From: a virus
IMG/VR virus record: IMGVR_UViG_3300034141_000062
Coordinates: 1-24,204 of that record
Length of the DNA: 24,204 nt
Direction: 5' to 3' (one strand)
How positions within the stretch are numbered: the first letter of the stretch is position 1; every line of letters begins with the position of its first letter. Of this stretch, positions 1-6,300 are shown in pieces. The notes beneath the pieces were generated by a model. That model saw only the letters and a program-made list of their open reading frames with translations. It was not told the DNA's origin and did not search any database. Position numbers and translations under genes: made by a program.

Positions 1-308
1 CAGACCAGCCACCGCATGGTCGGCGGCAACAGGTCCGCGAAATAGTTGCCGCCCCAGATGATCTGCTCGCGACTGCAGGCGAGCAACGACCGGAACAGGA
101 CAGGGGAGGGGCGCTCCCGATCCCAATCGTGATTCTCGTATTCAGCCCACCCGTTCTTGCCGCCGCTCTTGTGGGCGTTCTTGTCGGCGCCGATGCCGTA
201 AGGCGGGTCGGTGACGAGCGCGTCGACCGAGCCGACCGTCTTAAGCACCTCGGCGCAGTCGCCAAGGTAAAGGGTGGCGCTGCCGATGCGCTCGATCCGC
301 CCGATCAC
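1..308 (-). CDS. Site-specific DNA methyltransferase (N6-adenine/N4-cytosine type), N-terminal part
   Basis: This is the first ~102 residues of a gene that runs off the left edge. It begins at GTG (306-308) and overlaps the upstream stop as GTGA. Residues ~30-40 read [10 protein letters not shown], the catalytic motif IV (DPPY) of amino-methyltransferases that modify adenine N6 or cytosine N4. The later stretch [14 protein letters not shown] is also typical of phage methylases of this group. Motif IV lies near the N-terminus, so the SAM-binding motif should follow it, beyond the window. It is the last visible gene of a leftward operon (840 to 1). A phage methylase of this kind may protect phage DNA from restriction or alter its own regulation; which one cannot be told here. 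No partner nuclease is visible. The family is confident, the target sequence unknown. Confidence 0.88.
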   Translation of the reverse strand, partial: MIGRIERIGSATLYLGDCAEVLKTVGSVDALVTDPPYGIGADKNAHKSGGKNGWAEYENHDWDRERPSPVLFRSLLACSREQIIWGGNYFADLLPPTMRWLV

Positions 309-466
309 GGCAGCCGCCAAACGGCGAGCGCCCACGCGGCCGCGATGGCGATGCAGGCGATCATCGCCGGCACGTCGTACCGCAGGAACGGTCCCCAGCC
401 TTGTTCGCGCGCGTCGTCCAGCGGCGCGAGCGCGTCCGGAAGGTCGATTGGCGGGCGTCGGTTCAT
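305..466 (-). CDS. Small single-pass membrane protein (53 aa)
   Basis: A short gene not recognisable by homology. The first ~32 residues are polar and Pro-rich with an acidic patch. The last ~20 form one hydrophobic helix, starting near [17 protein letters not shown] and ending in a short basic tail (WRLP), so one membrane span is predicted. It starts at ATG (464-466), overlapping the upstream stop as ATGA, and its own stop overlaps the methyltransferase start as GTGA. An SD-like GGAGGG lies just upstream. These two couplings are the main reason to accept so small a gene. Function unknown; it could be a lysogen-expressed membrane peptide or a structural oddity. Confidence 0.6.
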   Translation of the reverse strand: MNRRPPIDLPDALAPLDDAREQGWGPFLRYDVPAMIACIAIAAAWALAVWRLP

Positions 467-840
467 GCTGCCCTCCGAAGCTGAGAGGGGAGGGTGCCCT
501 TCAGGCGCTCCAGCGTCTCCGAGTGGATGTCGCGCTGCCGTAGGGCGTTAGCTTCGGCGAGCCGCTGGCGATGAGCGCGTCCGCCGGCGGCGAGTGCGTC
601 CGCCTCTTCAAACAGGTGCCGCATCTCGCGACGTTCATCGGCGGTGAGCGGCGTCCCATCGATCAGGTCGGCGAGCGGCACCGTCTTGTTGCCGCTCGCG
701 CCCCAGCGGGCCGGGAAGCTGATAACTGCCTCGGCGGCATCGGGGACTCGCGATAATATGCGAACGATGTGGGTTTGCCCCAGGTCCACCAGCAGCGCGT
801 AGCTGCCGGGCTGAGGGAAGGGTGCGGGCGTTCGAATCAT
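463..840 (-). CDS. Hypothetical protein, first gene of the leftward methyltransferase operon
   Basis: A 125-aa protein I do not recognise. The N-terminal half (residues ~12-60) looks like a small beta-rich domain ([16 protein letters not shown]). The C-terminal half (residues ~65-120) is strongly helical and charged, rich in Glu, Arg and Ala, like a coiled coil. It starts at ATG 838-840 behind a good GGAGG (845-849) and ends overlapping the next gene by 4 bp. The promoter directly upstream contains an exact copy of the repressor operator, so expression is expected only when the repressor is absent or released. That makes it an early lytic gene rather than a lysogeny gene (inference). Confidence 0.75.
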   Translation of the reverse strand: MIRTPAPFPQPGSYALLVDLGQTHIVRILSRVPDAAEAVISFPARWGASGNKTVPLADLIDGTPLTADERREMRHLFEEADALAAGGRAHRQRLAEANALRQRDIHSETLERLKGTLPSQLRRAA

Positions 841-861
841 GAGGGCCTCCGTTACCGCCCT

Positions 862-890
862 TAAATGCGATAATCGGAACCTACGGTCAA
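862..890 (-). promoter_or_regulatory. Leftward promoter with operator O4 in its spacer
   Basis: Reading the minus strand, TTGACC (890-885) is followed by 17 bases and then CATTTA (867-862), a plausible -35/-10 pair. The spacer holds the 13-mer TCCGATTATCGCA (878-866), identical to O1 and O3 beside the repressor gene about 1.5 kb away. A bound repressor would sit between the two polymerase contacts. The promoter faces the 840-to-1 operon, with a leader of roughly 14 nt. Confidence 0.6.
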
Positions 891-898
891 CGAGAAAG

Positions 899-911
899 TG
901 CTACTATCGCA
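899..911 (+). promoter_or_regulatory. Degenerate operator O5
   Basis: TGCTACTATCGCA matches the operator consensus TGCGATTATCGCA at 11 of 13 positions. It lies 8 bp upstream of the -35 of the leftward promoter, just past the HIRAN stop codon. It could be a weaker second site that lets repressors bind cooperatively with O4. Confidence 0.4.
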
Positions 912-914
912 CCA

Positions 915-1307
915 TCAAATGTCTGGCGGAATTTCGTCGGGCCAGAACCCACTATCGTCAGGAGCAGAAGTGCGTAATGGTTTGGGCTCCGGGAGTGCCG
1001 GCTTCTCTCCGTCAAACGTCACGCGGATGAGCGCGCCTGCCGGAGTCGCTTGCTGGAAAACGGCCGAAATCTCCCGCCCCGATCTCAACTGCTTGCCGAT
1101 CAAGCCACACCGCTCTGCAGTCAGGTAGCCAATCTGCACCCCTCGGCAACTAAACACAGCAATCGCCCGGTGATCTGCCGGGTTCTTCGGCTCAGGCACA
1201 AGGTGTGTCGGCTCGCCGGGAGCGCAGATCGCTATTTCGAATCTCCGCCCGGGCCCTTTCTTATTCGGGAAGTCGGCTCCCACCACGGCTAGGCTTAGTT
1301 CCCTCAT
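915..1307 (-). CDS. Stand-alone HIRAN-domain protein
   Basis: 130 aa, almost all of it one HIRAN domain. Family signatures seen are the opening strand LAVVGADF (residues 6-13), VPEPKNPADHRAIAVF (37-52) with the conserved Asn-Pro, Asp and Ala-Ile, and the GYL turn (60-62). HIRAN domains are known from Rad5/HLTF-type helicases, where they bind DNA ends (3'-OH ssDNA in HLTF). Bacterial and phage stand-alone versions are predicted to recognise damaged or stalled DNA. No helicase or nuclease is fused; the C-terminus is a Pro-rich acidic tail. It is the third gene of the repressor operon (lipoprotein stop at 1321, this start at 1307), so it should be made in the lysogen. That suggests a role in lysogen maintenance, damage sensing or exclusion (inference). 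Confidence 0.75.
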   Translation of the reverse strand: MRELSLAVVGADFPNKKGPGRRFEIAICAPGEPTHLVPEPKNPADHRAIAVFSCRGVQIGYLTAERCGLIGKQLRSGREISAVFQQATPAGALIRVTFDGEKPALPEPKPLRTSAPDDSGFWPDEIPPDI

Positions 1308-1320
1308 GTCGACTAAGACG

Positions 1321-1719
1321 TCAGGCTAAGCATCGCTTCGGCTGCGGCCAACGCCGGCAGTCCCACCGAGACTCTTCTCCGAAGCCCGTTTCGCGATTCC
1401 TCGTGAAGACGTATGCAAGCATCTCCTCACTCATCGCATGCGCCGCCCCAGGCATTAGCCGGGGAAATTCTGCGGGAGCAATCCAGCCCCGCACGAAGCA
1501 CAGGTCCCTTTCCCCACACCACTCACGGGCGGCCGCCTCCATCGCCTCCGGACTCGCAGTTGATGGAATGATCATCCTGCCTGAGACCTTGTTGTGTGCA
1601 GAGAATGAAAACTCTCCAATCGCGACCCTATCGGGCACGTCACTGTTACAACTGAGAACCGTCGCACAGCCGAATGTTAGGGCGCTAAGTTTGATCAAGG
1701 CTCTCCGGATGCCGTGCAC
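1321..1719 (-). CDS. Putative lipoprotein in the repressor operon
   Basis: 132 aa from GTG 1717-1719, two bases after the repressor stop (TGA-CG-GTG), which implies translational coupling. An in-frame TTG at 1743 is possible but would overlap the repressor gene. The N-terminus is a signal peptide: basic RRALIK, a hydrophobic core SALTFGCATV, then VLSC, a lipobox-like site with lipidated Cys near residue 24 followed by Asn (outer-membrane sorting expected). The mature part has four further Cys, as a WCGERDLC pair and a C-terminal DC...RC pair, which suggests two disulfides and a periplasmic location. No family recognised. Expression with the repressor fits lysogenic conversion, for example superinfection exclusion (inference). 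Confidence 0.65.
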   Translation of the reverse strand: MHGIRRALIKLSALTFGCATVLSCNSDVPDRVAIGEFSFSAHNKVSGRMIIPSTASPEAMEAAAREWCGERDLCFVRGWIAPAEFPRLMPGAAHAMSEEMLAYVFTRNRETGFGEESRWDCRRWPQPKRCLA

Positions 1720-1721
1720 CG

Positions 1722-2399
1722 TCAGAGATCTCGGCTGAACCAAACCACCCGCCCCGCGATGATCAAGTCGTCCGCATCGACCTCCTGGTTCTCCACCGCG
1801 GGGTTGTCCGAGATCACGAGAACGCGGTTTGGGCCGACAGTCCGGAGCCGTTTGATGGCTGCGGCACCGAAGAGGGATATCGCGTAAACACGATCCGCGA
1901 GGTTCAGCATTCTTTGCGTCGTATCGATCATTACCCGATCACTCGTTAGGAGAGTCGGGAACATGCTATCCCCAATGCCGCGCGCCAACCTCAGTCGCGC
2001 GGGGGGAGTCCGGGTGATCTGCCGAATGAATCCCAGGTCGAACCTGACTGGGGTCTCCTCGATGTAATCATCAATGTTCGTGCCCGGCCCCATTGAAAAC
2101 GACAGATCGAGCTGGATGATCTCGACCATATCCTCCGCGGAGGCAGACACGGTCGGGGGTATATCCGGAGCTTCGCCAGAGTTCGGCGGAGTGCGCCTGG
2201 ACGCCTCCTGCTTTGCGAGCCACTCCAGCGCCGCCAAGGTCTCGTCGGCCGTAAAGTCTCGAACCCCAGTCTTGGTTTTCGAGACTTTGTTCGCGTCGAT
2301 GCCGAGGGCGTCAGCTAAATCTTGCTGCTTCACCCCCAGCTGCTCAAGGCGACGAAAAATCTCCTGCGCCGCCTGAGAAGTGGGAGATGGTCTGGCCAT
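1722..2399 (-). CDS. Phage repressor, XRE-type HTH plus S24 (LexA/CI-like) peptidase domain
   Basis: 225 aa from ATG 2397-2399. Longer in-frame starts (to 2492) would read through the operators and are rejected. Residues ~10-65 form an HTH (VKQQDLADALGIDANKVSKT is the core). Residues ~90-225 are an S24 peptidase domain with the catalytic pair Ser145 (GDSMFPTL) and Lys183 (AAIKRL), 38 apart as in LexA/CI. At the expected self-cleavage position the sequence is SFSMGPG, so Met103-Gly104 replaces the usual Ala/Cys-Gly. Cleavage may therefore be slow, or induction may work another way. The gene is divergent from the Cro-like gene, with three operators in the 93-bp gap, and leads the operon with the lipoprotein and HIRAN genes. 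Its role is to hold the lysogenic state by blocking early promoters. Confidence 0.93.
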   Translation of the reverse strand: MARPSPTSQAAQEIFRRLEQLGVKQQDLADALGIDANKVSKTKTGVRDFTADETLAALEWLAKQEASRRTPPNSGEAPDIPPTVSASAEDMVEIIQLDLSFSMGPGTNIDDYIEETPVRFDLGFIRQITRTPPARLRLARGIGDSMFPTLLTSDRVMIDTTQRMLNLADRVYAISLFGAAAIKRLRTVGPNRVLVISDNPAVENQEVDADDLIIAGRVVWFSRDL

Positions 2400-2419
2400 G
2401 CTATCTTTGGCCACACCGA

Positions 2420-2447
2420 TCCGATTATCGCAAACGCGATTATCGCA
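2420..2447 (+). promoter_or_regulatory. Operators O1 and O2 upstream of the repressor gene
   Basis: Two copies of the 13-bp near-palindrome lie in tandem: TCCGATTATCGCA at 2420-2432 and CGCGATTATCGCA at 2435-2447, start to start 15 bp. They are 21 bp upstream of the repressor start, where they would cover its leftward promoter region. On the minus strand two GATAAT hexamers fall here and could serve as -10 elements, though no convincing -35 is paired with them. Likely autoregulation by the repressor. Confidence 0.6.
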
Positions 2448-2456
2448 AGTTAGGGC

Positions 2457-2485
2457 TTGCGAATCACTTCCGATTATCGCACCTT
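2457..2485 (+). promoter_or_regulatory. Rightward early promoter with operator O3 in its spacer
   Basis: TTGCGA (2457-2462), 17 bases, then CACCTT (2480-2485) form a weak -35/-10 pair. The spacer contains TCCGATTATCGCA (2469-2481), in the same register relative to the -35 as O4 has at the leftward promoter. A start site ~7 nt after the -10 falls at about the ATG at 2493, and there is no SD before that ATG, so the Cro-like mRNA may be leaderless (inference). Confidence 0.5.
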
Positions 2486-2492
2486 GCGCCAT

Positions 2493-2798
2493 ATGGACCC
2501 CTTCGCGACAAACCTAATTGCGTCCCTTGGCGGCACCACTGCGGTGGCTGCCTTGATAGAGGCGCCGATTTCCACCGTGCACAGTTGGAAGCGGATAGGA
2601 ATTCCCCCGTCACGTCTTGCACACATCAAGCTGGCGGCGACTGCTGCGGGTTTGGAGGTGGACTGGGCCACTGATGAGAGCGTCGTAGCGTCGGAGGCAG
2701 CTGGCGTTTCCATTGACGGAGCTGATGCTGCAGGTGACGCCCCTGCATCGACCGCAAAAGATGGCGAAACTTTCGATGCCGAGCGGGCCGCAGCATGA
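2493..2798 (+). CDS. Cro/YdaS-like small HTH regulator
   Basis: 101 aa from ATG 2493-2495. An upstream in-frame start at 2457 would overlap operator O3. The first ~50 residues are a compact HTH: LIASLGGTTAVAALIEAP, then STVHSWKRIGIPPSRLAHI, the pattern of Cro-like proteins that bind the same operators as the repressor (VHSWKRIGIP is characteristic). The remaining half is a low-complexity Ala/Asp/Ser-rich tail with no visible fold. It is divergent from the repressor and first in the rightward operon, the standard position for the lytic switch protein. The stop overlaps the next start as ATGA. Confident as a DNA-binding regulator, moderately so as a functional Cro. Confidence 0.82.
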   Translation: MDPFATNLIASLGGTTAVAALIEAPISTVHSWKRIGIPPSRLAHIKLAATAAGLEVDWATDESVVASEAAGVSIDGADAAGDAPASTAKDGETFDAERAAA

Positions 2799-3295
2799 CC
2801 GCCCGCAGGGACGTCACCCACAGCCCTGACAAGCAGGCGCTTAAGGCTGCCTCGAAAAGGCTGGTCCGCGCGGTCGGCGGCGTTGAGGCAGCTGCCCAAT
2901 ACTCCCGCCCGATGCTCTCGCAGCTTTCAGCCTACGGCCACCCAAACGCTCCTGAGTTCATGCCGGTCGACGTGATCGCTGACTTGGAAGCGGTCACCCA
3001 CCAGACGCCTGACCATCCCGTGGTCACGCGCATGCTCGCCCGGAAGGCCGGCTTCGCGCTGGTGAAGATCCCAGTCGCCCCGACGGGCGCTGCGGACTGG
3101 CACCGCGAGATCGGCGCCATCTCGAAGGAGGTGAGCGAGGTGATCAGCCCCGTCTGCGAGCTTCTCGGGGATGGCCGCATTACCGCTGAGGAGATCCGCT
3201 CTCGCGGCCTCCGCGAGCAGATCGCCGAGGCGCAGGAGCGTCTCGCCGCACTCGATGCGCTCTGCGCGCAAGCACTGGAGGAAGGGCAGCAATGA
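2795..3295 (+). CDS. CII-like phage regulatory protein
   Basis: 166 aa, start overlapping the Cro-like stop by 4 bp. Residues ~18-85 (RLVRAVGGVEAAAQYSR...LSAYGHPNAPEFMPVDVIADLE) match the alphaproteobacterial phage CII-like family, an HTH in which the protein decides between promoters. Residues ~100-166 are helical, including an EIGAISKEVSEVISPVCELLGDGRIT segment and a charged C-terminal helix likely to mediate oligomerisation. The position after Cro supports a role in the lysis-lysogeny decision. Specific target promoters are not visible. Confidence 0.72.
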   Translation: MTARRDVTHSPDKQALKAASKRLVRAVGGVEAAAQYSRPMLSQLSAYGHPNAPEFMPVDVIADLEAVTHQTPDHPVVTRMLARKAGFALVKIPVAPTGAADWHREIGAISKEVSEVISPVCELLGDGRITAEEIRSRGLREQIAEAQERLAALDALCAQALEEGQQ

Positions 3296-3333
3296 TCCGG
3301 GGAATCGCCGAGCAGGGCAGGGGGACGCGCTGA
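3292..3333 (+). other. 13-codon bridging ORF, possible coupling peptide
   Basis: ATG at 3292 overlaps the CII-like stop (ATGA), and TGA at 3331-3333 overlaps the next start (TGATG). It could simply carry ribosomes across the 37-nt gap. A strong AGGGGGA SD inside it serves the next gene. It may equally be chance. Confidence 0.25.
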
Positions 3334-3893
3334 TGCTGCGGGGGGAGCGGAAGCTGTTGCCGCAGCCGGAGCAGCCGGCGGGGGTAGGCGACGGAAGCTG
3401 GGCAATGACCGCCGACGCCGTCGAGCGCTGGGCCGAGTCATCGAAACCGGGCGACCGTCTCGTTTATGCCCGCGGCGTCCGGCTTATCCGGACGCCCGGT
3501 GTCGAGGCCATCACCCAGCTGCACGACGAAGGCGAGGTCGTCCTCAACTGGCGGCGCAGTGCGCCGGGCATAGGCGAGTGGCTCGCGACCCGGCGGGCGA
3601 GGCCGGTTGCCCCGGCGTTCGCCCAGCGACTCTCGCAGCCGCTACCGCCCGAGGGTGAGCGGGACGAGGAGCAGCGGGTGCTTGTGGTGCTGCGGCGCCT
3701 CGCCGCGGTTCGCCGGCCGTGCCCGACCAACAGACATCTCGCCGAATTAGCCAAGCTCAAGGACGCCGACCAGGCCGCCTACCAGCTGCGCAAGCTCATC
3801 TCAGCCAAGATCATCCGTGTCGAAACCATGCCCAAGGGCCGGGTGGTCACCATCGTCGCCACGGGGCGCAAGACGGGAGCAATCGAGCAATGA
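3333..3893 (+). CDS. Winged-helix-type hypothetical protein
   Basis: 186 aa from ATG 3333-3335, chosen because an AGGGGGA SD lies 8 nt upstream and the start overlaps a stop as TGATG. Residues ~25-90 are a small domain of unknown type (AVERWAESSKPGDRLVYARG). The C-terminal ~70 residues look like a winged helix: LRRLAAVRRPCPTNRHLAEL, recognition-helix-like QAAYQLRKLISAKIIRVE, and a wing ending GRVVTIVATGRKT. The same C-terminal pattern occurs in the protein at 4439-5164. It probably binds DNA as an early regulator. The stop overlaps the cupin gene start as ATGA. Confidence 0.7.
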   Translation: MLRGERKLLPQPEQPAGVGDGSWAMTADAVERWAESSKPGDRLVYARGVRLIRTPGVEAITQLHDEGEVVLNWRRSAPGIGEWLATRRARPVAPAFAQRLSQPLPPEGERDEEQRVLVVLRRLAAVRRPCPTNRHLAELAKLKDADQAAYQLRKLISAKIIRVETMPKGRVVTIVATGRKTGAIEQ

Positions 3894-4432
3894 GGATCCC
3901 TTCCTTCCTTCTTCGGCGACTGGACCGCTGGGCGCGGGAGCGCGTGCACGGCCGCGATCCCGACTTCGTGATCGGCGGCCTCGACGATCCTTACATGCTT
4001 CGCTGGTGGGTTCTGCCGCGCAACCGGTGGTTCAACATCTACCTTCATCGCATCCTTCGATCGGACGATGATCGTGCCTTGCACGACCACCCGTGGCCAA
4101 ACGCCTCGATCGTGGTGCGGGGCAGATACGTCGAGCACACGATCCAGGCGGGCGGCGTCCATCATATGACGCTGCGCGGCGCTGGCGACGTTGTGGGCCG
4201 CGGCCCGCGGGCGGCGCACCGGCTCGAGGTTCTGCCCGGCGATCCGGCCATGACCATTTTCGTCACCGGCCCGATCCTTCGGCACTGGGGGTTCCACTGC
4301 CCCGAGGCTGGATGGCGGCACTGGAAAGATTTCGTTGGCATGGACAAGGGGTCGGTCGGCCGCGGCTGCGGCGAAATGGACACTCCGCCCCGGCGCGGCG
4401 GTCTCCGCTTTTTGCAGCGCGAGAAGGCGTAA
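3890..4432 (+). CDS. Cupin-like hypothetical protein
   Basis: 180 aa, start overlapping the preceding stop by 4 bp. After a basic N-terminus the core (residues ~45-145) resembles a small jelly-roll cupin: ALHDHPWPNASIVVRGRYVEH with an HDH metal-site pattern, a Glu in YVEH, and a later His in AAHRLEVLPGD, followed by the strand AMTIFVTGP. Those His/Glu residues could hold one metal ion. No substrate can be named. A protein of this type in an early phage operon could modify a nucleotide or sugar, or be a structural fold only. It is flanked by two winged-helix genes. The cupin assignment is by motif pattern, not by strong homology. Confidence 0.65.
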   Translation: MRIPSFLLRRLDRWARERVHGRDPDFVIGGLDDPYMLRWWVLPRNRWFNIYLHRILRSDDDRALHDHPWPNASIVVRGRYVEHTIQAGGVHHMTLRGAGDVVGRGPRAAHRLEVLPGDPAMTIFVTGPILRHWGFHCPEAGWRHWKDFVGMDKGSVGRGCGEMDTPPRRGGLRFLQREKA

Positions 4433-4438
4433 CCGCCG

Positions 4439-5164
4439 GTGCGCACACCCTCATCTCATGCCTCGCTGATGGCGTTGCTGGACTGGCTCCGGCGCTGCGC
4501 TGACGCGGGCGAGCTGTGCCCCGGAAACGGCGCCATCGCGGATCGCTTCGATCTGCAGTCGCCAACGCAAGGCACCGAGATGATCAAGCGCCTGGAGGCA
4601 CGCGGCCTGATCGCCGTCGAGCGGATGACGAACACGCGGGTGGTGACGATTACTGAAACGGGTGCAAAGACCATGCGCCCGCCGAACGCCAAGCCGCACT
4701 GGCGGCTTCGCCCGGAGCATCAGAACAGGCGACCGAAGCGCGAAGCCCCCCCGCGCAAGGTCTCTGAGGGAGCGGCGGCAGCCACTAGTCTGCCCGCCGC
4801 TCCCGTTCCCCTCCGCGAGAGCGTGAAGGCCGAGGCCCTCGCCGCAGGCGAAACGCGGCAGCGGGCGCGAAGCACGGGCACCGTGGTCCACGTTCTGGAT
4901 CGGCCGATCTCGCCGGCGCTGCGCGAGGATCACGTTCTTGCCATTCGGGGCGGCGACCTGACCGCCGCTCGCCCCAACGAGGTGCTTACCTTCATCGCGG
5001 CATCCTGGCCGGACCTCTGGAGCCGGGTGAAAGCGCTCGCCGCCGAGCTCGCGATCATCCCCGGCGAGGCCCTGTTCCGGGCGATCAGCGCTGGCATCGA
5101 ATGCATAGAAGAAGCCGAGCGGATTGATGAACCGCCGCCTCGGCACAAGGAGGCAAACGCGTGA
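4439..5164 (+). CDS. Winged-helix-type hypothetical protein, relative of 3333-3893
   Basis: 241 aa from GTG 4439, 6 nt after the cupin stop; no clear SD, and ATG at 4469 is an alternative. Residues ~12-80 form a winged helix (LCPGNGAIADRFDLQSPTQG, EMIKRLEARGLIAVE, then RVVTITETGAKT), matching the C-terminus of the protein at 3333-3893. A long Pro/Arg/Ala-rich linker (residues ~80-150) leads to a C-terminal helical domain (residues ~160-235, LTAARPNEVLTFIAASWPDLW) of unknown type. The stop overlaps the sliding-clamp start as GTGA, tying it to the replication genes. It could be a regulator or a replication accessory DNA-binding protein. Confidence 0.7.
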   Translation: MRTPSSHASLMALLDWLRRCADAGELCPGNGAIADRFDLQSPTQGTEMIKRLEARGLIAVERMTNTRVVTITETGAKTMRPPNAKPHWRLRPEHQNRRPKREAPPRKVSEGAAAATSLPAAPVPLRESVKAEALAAGETRQRARSTGTVVHVLDRPISPALREDHVLAIRGGDLTAARPNEVLTFIAASWPDLWSRVKALAAELAIIPGEALFRAISAGIECIEEAERIDEPPPRHKEANA

Positions 5165-6288
5165 GCGGCAACGAAATGCATATTGATCGGGACGTGTTCC
5201 TGGGCGCCATCCGCGCGGTCGGCGAGGTCGTCGAAAGCCGGGTGACCATCCCCATCCTCTCCAACCTGCTGATCGAGGCAGCGCCTGGTCGGTGGTCGGT
5301 GGTGGGCACAGACCTCGACCTGCAGGCGACGATGACCTTCGAGGGGCAGGGGGAGGGGACCTTCACGGTTCCCGCCGACAAGCTGGCAGCGGCGGTGGAT
5401 TCGCTCCGCCCCGGCAAAGTGGACCTCCGCATCGAGGCCGGTCGCCTGACGCTGCTTCAGGGGCGGGCGCGGCGCACGCTGCCAACCTTACCGATCGAGG
5501 ATTATCCGAAGCTGCCCGCGGACCACCTCGACGTGGTCTTCCAGATCGACGCGCCGGTGCTGCGCGGACTGCTTGAGGCGACCTACATTACCATGTCCTC
5601 CGAGGAGAAGACGCGGGTCTACCTCTGCGGCGTTTACCTGCACGTCCACGAGGGCAAGCTTTGCGCGGCCAGCACCGACGGGGTGCGCATGGTCTGCGCC
5701 GAGGCTCCGCTCCCGCAAGGCGCGGATCAGCTGCCGGGCATTATCCTGCCCAAGAAGTTGGTACTGCTGCTGCGCCGGCATCTCGCGAAGATGCAGGCGG
5801 GCGACAGGATCGACATCCGCGCATCGGATCAGAAGGTGCTGATCTCCTTCGGCACCACGGTCATCCTGGCGAAGCTGATCGACGGCAACTACCCAGACTA
5901 TCGTCGAATTATTCCCATCGGCAACGACCGGCCCTTGCGGGTTCACTCGGGCGAACTGGTGCGGGCCATCGGCGCTGCCTCGGCACTTGTCGAGGCGGCC
6001 GCCGACGGGACGGGCCGCTCCAAGGGGCTCGCGTTTCGGCTGACCTCTACCGGCTGCGAGCTTCGTTCCAGCGGGGGCGACGCAAACGCGGTCGAGCCGC
6101 TTGAGGGCGAGTTCACCGGCGACGATTTCGAGATCGGCCTGAACGCGCTCTACGCTGCACCGGTCGCTGGCATCTTCGGCGAGGCAGCCGAGCTGGAGCT
6201 GCTTTTCGCCGACGCCAAAGCCCCCGTCCTGTTTCGATCCCCCACCGTCCCCTCGGTGCTCGGGATCGTCATGCCCATGCGAATCTGA
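5161..6288 (+). CDS. dnaN: DNA polymerase III beta subunit (sliding clamp), phage-encoded
   Basis: 375 aa, close to the usual 366-375 of bacterial clamps, with three similar domains (approx. residues 1-125, 130-250, 255-375). Diagnostic stretches are RVTIPILSNLLIEA (domain 1), GTDLDLQATMTF, YPKLP, STDGVRMVCAEAPLP (domain 2), GNYPDYRRIIP, and a C-terminus ending VMPMRI, equivalent to the canonical MPMRL. GTG at 5161 is chosen because AAGGAGG lies 7 nt upstream; an ATG five codons later lacks this. The clamp tethers replicative polymerase to DNA. No polymerase gene is visible in the window, so it presumably works with host Pol III or a gene elsewhere. Position upstream of ssb, gapR-like and primase-helicase genes marks the start of a replication module. 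Confidence 0.96.
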   Translation: MSGNEMHIDRDVFLGAIRAVGEVVESRVTIPILSNLLIEAAPGRWSVVGTDLDLQATMTFEGQGEGTFTVPADKLAAAVDSLRPGKVDLRIEAGRLTLLQGRARRTLPTLPIEDYPKLPADHLDVVFQIDAPVLRGLLEATYITMSSEEKTRVYLCGVYLHVHEGKLCAASTDGVRMVCAEAPLPQGADQLPGIILPKKLVLLLRRHLAKMQAGDRIDIRASDQKVLISFGTTVILAKLIDGNYPDYRRIIPIGNDRPLRVHSGELVRAIGAASALVEAAADGTGRSKGLAFRLTSTGCELRSSGGDANAVEPLEGEFTGDDFEIGLNALYAAPVAGIFGEAAELELLFADAKAPVLFRSPTVPSVLGIVMPMRI

Positions 6289-6300
6289 GGAGAAAGGCCG

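Noticed and set aside
748-763. TCGCGATAATATGCGA as another operator
   Set aside because: It shares GCGATAAT, but the symmetry and spacing differ from the 13-bp site and it lies well inside a coding gene with no promoter; probably chance.
2400-2492. N-terminal extension of the repressor to 2492
   Set aside because: It would translate the operators; the shorter start at 2399 gives the normal repressor N-terminus.
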